20,973 bases of DNA from Akkermansiaceae bacterium UBA1518 (GTDB lineage: Bacteria; Verrucomicrobiota; Verrucomicrobiia; Verrucomicrobiales; Akkermansiaceae). The stretch spans positions 1 through 20,973 of the forward strand of contig DCQM01000071.1 of the NCBI GenBank assembly GCA_002323895.1, read 5' to 3'. The translations under genes and the position numbers were made by a program. Positions 16,513-20,973 of this stretch are shown here, piece by piece. Under the pieces are notes generated by a model. The model did no database searches, was not told where the DNA came from, and saw only the letters and a program-made list of their open reading frames with translations. The number at the start of each line of letters is the position of its first letter. Position 1 is the first letter of the stretch.

Positions 16513-16599
16513 CGTGCCCTCAGAGAGCTGGGGGTGTCAAGAAGATCGTGAGATAGGTGGAGAGACTGTAAGAGGTATCAAGGGGCTTGCTAAGCCAAT

Positions 16600-18219
16600 T
16601 TAGCGAGCGATTCGCTGAAGGTCTGTTCTCAATCTCTGCGATTCCCGAGCGCTTAAATTGAAGGTCTTGGGATTATCGTGGCCGATCCAAACAACAATTA
16701 CTTTCTCTGGGCTAAGAGTAGCAGCCCAATGATCAGTTCCAGGAAGAGATAAGCCACTGATAAAATCTGGAAGTTTTGCTAATCGAGAATGTTCTGCGAA
16801 TGCGGGGAAGGAGGCGGCGGGGCGCGAGAACAGGGTCCTTTCTTTCTGGATCAGTTCGCGAACGAAGACGGGGGTAGGCCGCGAGCCATTTTGGAGAAGG
16901 GTGGCGTAAGCAGTGGCCAATTCAAGAGGTGAGACGCTAAGGGTTCCCCGGTAAAGGTCTTCGCCAACTCCAAAAGTTCCCTCAAATCCAAATCTTTTGA
17001 GTAGCTGGATTGCGTCTTGAGCCTGAAGTTGACGTCCCGTAGCGACTGGGTTTCCGACAATTGGTAAGTGTCCGCGCTCGAGAGCAATTGTCCCGATTAG
17101 TGGCTCAATCATGAGCGGGCCGAGGTCGCGATGAGAATCAAGGGCTCGGTTGAAGCCGGTGGGCTTTTTTTCACGGCATCCGACCACTCCAAGAATATCT
17201 CCGTTACGGGGATCGATAGCGATCGAAGCCATTTGGCATCCGTCCGGAATCGAGGTTTCTTGAACGAGCTTTTCAAGTTTACGTTGAAGCTGAAAATCAA
17301 TTGAGGTGATGACCTCCAAACCACCAGTCGTAATCTGTGTTTGGTTGAGAACGATTTCTAGAGGACGCCGTAGCACGCGTGTTCCGTGATCGGTTTCAAG
17401 ATCTCCGGCGTTGGGATTACGAAGATCGAGAGATTGGGATTTGATGGCATCAGCTTGTTCTGGGGTGATCACATCAGTGGTGATGAGCCGGCCGAGGACT
17501 TCATTGCGCTGGCGGACTGCTCCCTCAAGATTGCGCCACGGACTGCAGGCGTGCGGTGCTCTAATTATCCCGACGAGCAGAGCACATTGGCCTTTTGTAA
17601 GTCTAGAGGTAGGGCGGCCAAAATAGTTGAGGGAAGCTTCCTCAATACCATTGAAGCCGGATCCAAAATAAATTCGATTGAGATATGCCGTTAGGATTTC
17701 TGACTTTGAGAATTTTGATTCGATGCGGTAGGTGATCGCGATTTCGAGGAATTTTCGGTTCAGGGATTTCTTCTCACGTAAATCGAAAGTATTTCGTGCC
17801 AGTTGCATCGAAAGGGTGGATGCCCCTTGGGTAAAGTCGAGGTCTTTGGCATTCCTCAAGGTCGCGCGGGCTAGGCCCCAGAAATCGACACCTTCGTGGT
17901 CCATGAAGCGGGCGTCTTCTCGAGCAAAAAGGCAGATTTTCAGGAAAGTGGGGATCTCTTCGTAGTCAACAAGGCGACGGTTGGCTCCGTGGATTGTCCC
18001 GATTTCGATTCCATTACGGTCAAGTAAGACGGTACGCTCGGGCATACGGGAGGTTTCGGATAGGTCGAACTTGCTGGCGTGCCAGGCATACCAACCGATC
18101 ATTAATAAGAGGGGAATGAGTAAGGTGAGACCGCCTTTCCAAGCAAATTCCCATAGGCGTTTTAGAATCTTGGCCCATTTGCTCCAGCTCTGTTGACGAT
18201 TTTGGTAACTCAAGCTCAT
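16600..18219 (-). CDS. GT51 peptidoglycan glycosyltransferase with degenerate transpeptidase domain (class A PBP-like)
   Basis: Residues 31-46 form an N-terminal membrane anchor; the rest lies outside the membrane. The glycosyltransferase (about 65-240) has its family motifs: EDARFMDHEG at 101-110 with catalytic Glu101, GASTLSMQLARN at 132-143, RKFLEIAI at 155-162 and ILTAYLNRIYFGSGFNGIEEA at about 175-195. It should polymerise lipid II into glycan strands. The C-terminal half aligns by context with a penicillin-binding transpeptidase domain but has lost its catalytic motifs. The SxxK position reads GPLM (367-370), the region that normally holds SxN is missing, and KTGT reads LPGT (492-495). 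At 539 residues it is shorter than usual class A proteins. It is the third gene of an operon, 12 bases after the 18232-18972 gene. Confidence 0.88.
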   Translation of the reverse strand: MSLSYQNRQQSWSKWAKILKRLWEFAWKGGLTLLIPLLLMIGWYAWHASKFDLSETSRMPERTVLLDRNGIEIGTIHGANRRLVDYEEIPTFLKICLFAREDARFMDHEGVDFWGLARATLRNAKDLDFTQGASTLSMQLARNTFDLREKKSLNRKFLEIAITYRIESKFSKSEILTAYLNRIYFGSGFNGIEEASLNYFGRPTSRLTKGQCALLVGIIRAPHACSPWRNLEGAVRQRNEVLGRLITTDVITPEQADAIKSQSLDLRNPNAGDLETDHGTRVLRRPLEIVLNQTQITTGGLEVITSIDFQLQRKLEKLVQETSIPDGCQMASIAIDPRNGDILGVVGCREKKPTGFNRALDSHRDLGPLMIEPLIGTIALERGHLPIVGNPVATGRQLQAQDAIQLLKRFGFEGTFGVGEDLYRGTLSVSPLELATAYATLLQNGSRPTPVFVRELIQKERTLFSRPAASFPAFAEHSRLAKLPDFISGLSLPGTDHWAATLSPEKVIVVWIGHDNPKTFNLSARESQRLRTDLQRIAR

Positions 18220-18231
18220 TATCGACTTTGC

Positions 18232-18972
18232 TTATGGGTAAGCTGGAAGAGAGGCCTCGGGATTAGCCATCGCCGGAGGGGTGATTGTAAAAGTTGCGCC
18301 GCTTGCAGTGGTGTGTTCCACCGCTGCGAGAGGAACTACGGTCACGAAAACGGTTTGGCGATCCTCAAAAGCGGTTTCCCCAATGTTTAGAATCGCAGCG
18401 CATTCCCGCTGTTTTTTGAGTGTCAGTATATTTCCTAGCTGAAAGCTTTCAAGAGTGGCATCTTTTGATGGAAAGAGGCATTCGAGGAAGATGGGGTAGG
18501 GAAGGGGAGCGGCGACCGCATCGGGTCGAATCATCGCTTGGGCCTTCACCACAATACCAGGGCTGAGAAAATCCTCTTCAGTAAGGTTCTCTACTCCGAT
18601 GATGCGGTATTCTCCAGTGACGTAAGTGAGGAATTTTGGCTTTTTGAAATTGCTAAGGTAAGCACGTCGCAGCTCTTTGTTGAGGGCCTCGCGGTCGGTT
18701 TGGCTGAAACTCTGAAATTGAGCTTCGAGCTCCTTCGGATCGCTGGCCTTCATCGGGACAGGTGTCTCGAGAGAAGAGAAGGCTTTTGGTGATTCAAGTC
18801 TCCCCACCTTCATCATAAGTTTATAGCTAGTTGGATTGGTGGGGTCCCGGAAGAGGTTAAGACAAACGATCCAAGAGGTAATGGCAAAAGAGACAGCCAG
18901 AATATTAGCGAGAAACCACCAAAAAAGTGGGGCCCGCTTTTTTGGTGAATCATCGAAATCCGATAGGGCCAT
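18232..18972 (-). CDS. Hypothetical protein with one N-terminal transmembrane segment
   Basis: I do not recognise a family for this 246-residue protein. It has a short charged cytoplasmic start (MALSDFDDSPKK), one membrane segment at about 15-41, and a soluble portion probably outside the membrane. That portion includes a charged helical stretch (about 82-110, with QSFSQTDREALNKELRRAYL) and a beta-rich second half (about 115-230). No catalytic motif stands out. It sits between the Fe-S carrier gene (6-base gap) and the GT51 gene (12-base gap), so it is co-transcribed with both. Topology and position suggest a membrane-associated role near cell-wall synthesis, but this is inference only. Confidence 0.75.
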   Translation of the reverse strand: MALSDFDDSPKKRAPLFWWFLANILAVSFAITSWIVCLNLFRDPTNPTSYKLMMKVGRLESPKAFSSLETPVPMKASDPKELEAQFQSFSQTDREALNKELRRAYLSNFKKPKFLTYVTGEYRIIGVENLTEEDFLSPGIVVKAQAMIRPDAVAAPLPYPIFLECLFPSKDATLESFQLGNILTLKKQRECAAILNIGETAFEDRQTVFVTVVPLAAVEHTTASGATFTITPPAMANPEASLPAYP

Positions 18973-18978
18973 ACTGGG

Positions 18979-19359
18979 CTATTTGCAATTGGTCCCGTCG
19001 AGAGCAGGATCGTATTCGGGCTTTTTTCCTTCTTCGGAAGGTTCAAAGGAGGTTCCACATCCACAAGAGCGTGAAGCGTTGGGATTAAAAATCTTAAAGC
19101 CCCGGTCTGAGAGTTCATCGGCAAAATCGACGGTGCATCCCTCGAGGAAATCGAAAGAATCGTGAGCCACAATAAAGCGAGTTCCATTCAGGTTGACGAT
19201 TTCGTCACCCTCTTGAGGCTCTCCAATGCGCATGGTATAAGCGAGGCCCGCACAACCCCCGCGTTCTACGCCAAGGCGCAGTCCGGAGCCTTCCGGAGCT
19301 TTTTTAGACGCAAGGAGGCTAGCGAGCTCGCTAGCTGCTTTTTCAGTCACTGTTATCAT
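18979..19359 (-). CDS. A-type iron-sulfur carrier protein (HesB/IscA/ErpA family)
   Basis: A 126-residue cytoplasmic protein that in this family receives or holds Fe-S clusters and passes them to apoproteins. The three family cysteines are present: Cys36 in RGGCAGLAY, and Cys99 and Cys101 in SCGCG. Family strands (ITVTEKAASEL, GLRLGVERGG, GFKIFNPNA) are in order. Compared with the usual length near 107-115 residues there is a C-terminal tail of about 20 residues (EEGKKPEYDPALDGTNCK) ending with an extra cysteine at 125; Cys75 is also additional. It is the first gene of the minus-strand operon with the hypothetical membrane protein and the GT51 enzyme. IscA, ErpA and SufA cannot be separated from sequence alone, so no symbol is given. 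Confidence 0.93.
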   Translation of the reverse strand: MITVTEKAASELASLLASKKAPEGSGLRLGVERGGCAGLAYTMRIGEPQEGDEIVNLNGTRFIVAHDSFDFLEGCTVDFADELSDRGFKIFNPNASRSCGCGTSFEPSEEGKKPEYDPALDGTNCK

Positions 19360-19547
19360 CGTTCTTCGCGCACAAGATATGAGCGAAAATTGAGTTCTTC
19401 CAGTGTTCTTTTCTCAAAGAAGCTTTAGGTCATCGAGTTGTATGTGATTTTGCATCAGTGAAGTTCCTTTTCGACCTTGCTAAACTCTTCTGCAAGCTTC
19501 CCACAATCGATTTTTCTGTTAAAGAATGGTTGGTGTTCTAAGGATTG

Positions 19548-19565
19548 AACCGAGGTCGGTTTTTT
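19548..19565 (+). terminator. Orphan Rho-independent terminator-like hairpin
   Basis: Stem AACCG (19548-19552) and CGGTT (19557-19561) around loop AGGT, followed by T residues to 19565. No plus-strand gene ends upstream: the nearest one stops at 16458, and 16600-19359 is transcribed the other way. It may end a small RNA from 19360-19547, but I see no recognisable RNA family there. Confidence 0.5.
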
Positions 19566-19653
19566 CTTATCGCGTCGGTCTTACAACCTAGGGGTAGAAA
19601 GCTCGATTAATTTGACATCCGATAACCAAATCCGAACATCAAGGAAAGCTCGT

Positions 19654-20292
19654 GTGAGCGGAAAGCTTGTGGGCTGGTTGATTCGACTTCTTGGTATGAC
19701 TCTGCGTCGTGAAGTAATCGGGGATGTCAGTGGTTTGAATTCTCGTGACCAACCGATAATACACGTCATGTGGCATAATCAGATTTTTGCCGCTGCCTAT
19801 TTGTGGAGGAAAATATATCCGAGACGGGAGTGTGTTGTGCTTACGAGTGCGAGTAAGGATGGGGTTGTATTAGCCTCGGCGGTAAAAGTTTTTAATATTG
19901 GTGCGGTTCATGGCTCGAGTAGTCGTCGTGGTGCGGCTGCAATTGTGGCGTTGAGACGAGCGGCGAAGAACGGGAAGGATCTTGTGTTCACTCCTGATGG
20001 TCCTCGGGGGCCTCGATATCAACTTCAGCCTGGTGTCATTAAAATAGCCCAAACAACCGGACTCCCGATGGTAGCGATGAGGATTGATTATCTCTCGTGC
20101 TGGACTTTGAAGACTTGGGATCGTTTTCGGATCCCCAAACCTTTCAGCAAAGTCAGGATCATTCTGGAGGAACCGATAACAGTACTGCGCCAACTCGATA
20201 ACGAGGAATTCGAGAAAGAGCGGCTTAGGCTTGAGAAATGCCTACTTCAAGATATCACGGACCGCAAAAAGAACCATGGCAGCGATCATTGA
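19654..20292 (+). CDS. DUF374 lysophospholipid acyltransferase-family protein
   Basis: A 212-residue protein of the DUF374 branch of the acyltransferase superfamily. It shows HVMWHNQIFAAAY near the N-terminus (a His-containing motif I), SSSRRGAAAIVALRRAAKNG, and the signature DLVFTPDGPRGPRYQLQPG, with GLPMVAMRIDY after it. Membership suggests transfer of an acyl chain onto a lipid or lipid A-like acceptor at the inner membrane; the acceptor is not known. I chose the GTG at 19654 because AAGGA (19641-19645) lies eight bases upstream; a TTG at 19612 would add 14 residues but has no clear ribosome binding site and lies in a TTGACA that could be a promoter -35 element. Its 3' end overlaps folD by 17 bases, so the two are probably co-transcribed. 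Confidence 0.85.
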   Translation: MSGKLVGWLIRLLGMTLRREVIGDVSGLNSRDQPIIHVMWHNQIFAAAYLWRKIYPRRECVVLTSASKDGVVLASAVKVFNIGAVHGSSSRRGAAAIVALRRAAKNGKDLVFTPDGPRGPRYQLQPGVIKIAQTTGLPMVAMRIDYLSCWTLKTWDRFRIPKPFSKVRIILEEPITVLRQLDNEEFEKERLRLEKCLLQDITDRKKNHGSDH

Positions 20293-20973
20293 TGGAAAAA
20301 AAGTAGCAGAGGAAGTCCTTGCGGAGTGTTCCCGTGAAATCGAAGATTTGAAGTCTAATGGAATTACTCCAGGACTGGCAGTTGTTTTGGTAGGCGAAGA
20401 TCCGGCCAGTCAGGTCTATGTTAATTCAAAAGTTCGGAAGTGTGCTGAGTTGGGAATTCATTCAGAAAAAGTTGTCCTTTCAAAAGGCGCTTCTCAGGAT
20501 GAGGTTCTGGCCACCGTGAAGCGTCTCAATGAAGATGCTTCCATTCACGGAATTTTGGTGCAATCGCCGCCGCCATCGCAAATCGATGAGGAAGAAATCG
20601 TACGCACAATTGATCCGGCTAAAGATGTAGATGGATTTCACCCTGAGAATGTCGCTAAGTTGGCGCTGGAAGATCCTTCAGGCTTTGTGCCCTGCACTCC
20701 GGCGGGTTGTATGAGGCTTCTCGAAGCGAGTGGTGTCGAAACCTCTGGTGCCGATGCGGTGGTCGTGGGACGAAGCATGATTGTGGGTAAACCAATGGCG
20801 CTATTACTGATGGCAAGGGGAAGTGATGCCACTGTGACGGTTGCCCATTCGAGGACTAAGGATCTAGCTGAGGTTTGTCGGCGTGCGGATATTATTATAG
20901 CTGCCGTTGGCATCCCCGAGTTTATCAAAAAGGATTTTGTGAAGAAGGGGGCAACGATTGTCGACGTTGGCAT
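20276..20973 (+). CDS. folD: Bifunctional methylenetetrahydrofolate dehydrogenase/cyclohydrolase, partial (C-terminus beyond window end)
   Basis: FolD interconverts 5,10-methylene-, 5,10-methenyl- and 10-formyl-tetrahydrofolate in the cytoplasm. About 232 codons of the usual 280-300 are present, starting at the ATG at 20276. Catalytic residues are visible: Tyr48 and Lys52 in YVNSKVRKC, Gln96 in GILVQSPPP, and the KDVDGFHPEN signature (116-125). The PCTPAGCMRLL block (139-149) and the dinucleotide-binding GRSMIVGKP (165-173) follow, and the visible sequence ends in the strand ATIVDVG. GILVQSPPP differs from the common GILVQLPLP but keeps the glutamine. It overlaps the acyltransferase gene by 17 bases in another frame. 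Confidence 0.95.
   Translation, partial: MAAIIDGKKVAEEVLAECSREIEDLKSNGITPGLAVVLVGEDPASQVYVNSKVRKCAELGIHSEKVVLSKGASQDEVLATVKRLNEDASIHGILVQSPPPSQIDEEEIVRTIDPAKDVDGFHPENVAKLALEDPSGFVPCTPAGCMRLLEASGVETSGADAVVVGRSMIVGKPMALLLMARGSDATVTVAHSRTKDLAEVCRRADIIIAAVGIPEFIKKDFVKKGATIVDVG

Noticed and set aside
1..20973. tRNA, rRNA, CRISPR arrays, insertion sequences, prophage
   Set aside because: No cloverleaf, direct-repeat array, transposase or integrase motif, or terminal inverted repeat could be seen; gene content is chromosomal.

Overview
The window looks like a chromosomal segment from a member of the Planctomycetes-Verrucomicrobia group, most likely a verrucomicrobium. The strongest hint is two separate copies of the gene pair encoding a large secreted DUF1549/DUF1553 'planctomycete cytochrome C' protein and a DUF1501 protein, which is a hallmark of that group. 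I see no phage, transposon, CRISPR, rRNA or tRNA signal; the rest is housekeeping content. The phylum call is inference from gene content.

Layout. (1) 1-1887, minus strand: a three-gene unit with ATGA overlaps, DEDDh-type exonuclease -> aroB -> metallo-beta-lactamase-fold hydrolase (cut by the window edge). The exonuclease's first catalytic motif lies upstream of its first conventional start codon. (2) 2009-6435, plus: first DUF1549/DUF1553 + DUF1501 pair, with a hairpin over the ribosome binding site of its first gene. (3) 6590-7522, minus: class I mannose-6-phosphate isomerase. (4) 7672-10140, plus: FtsK/SpoIIIE DNA translocase. (5) 10188-11417, minus: secreted PQQ-like beta-propeller protein, divergent from (6) 11529-15991, plus: second DUF1549/DUF1553 + DUF1501 pair. 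(7) 16063-16458, plus: small secreted thioredoxin-like gene with an in-frame TGA inside a U-x-x-C motif, followed by candidate SECIS structures and a clear terminator. (8) 16600-19359, minus: operon of an A-type Fe-S carrier, a one-TM protein of unknown function, and a GT51 peptidoglycan glycosyltransferase whose transpeptidase domain has lost its catalytic motifs. (9) 19654-20973, plus: DUF374 acyltransferase overlapping folD, which runs off the window.

The most notable item is the probable selenoprotein at 16063-16458. A conventional six-frame scan splits it into two fragments, but the reading frame, the redox motif, the export signal, hairpins at suitable distance and the downstream terminator all fit a single selenocysteine-containing extracytoplasmic thiol oxidoreductase. 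The second notable item is the penicillin-binding protein with an intact glycosyltransferase and a pseudo-transpeptidase. The two secreted-protein pairs and the PQQ-like protein form an extracytoplasmic cluster of unproven substrate; in this group such genes are commonly linked to polysaccharide breakdown, but no sulfatase or glycoside hydrolase is present here to support that.
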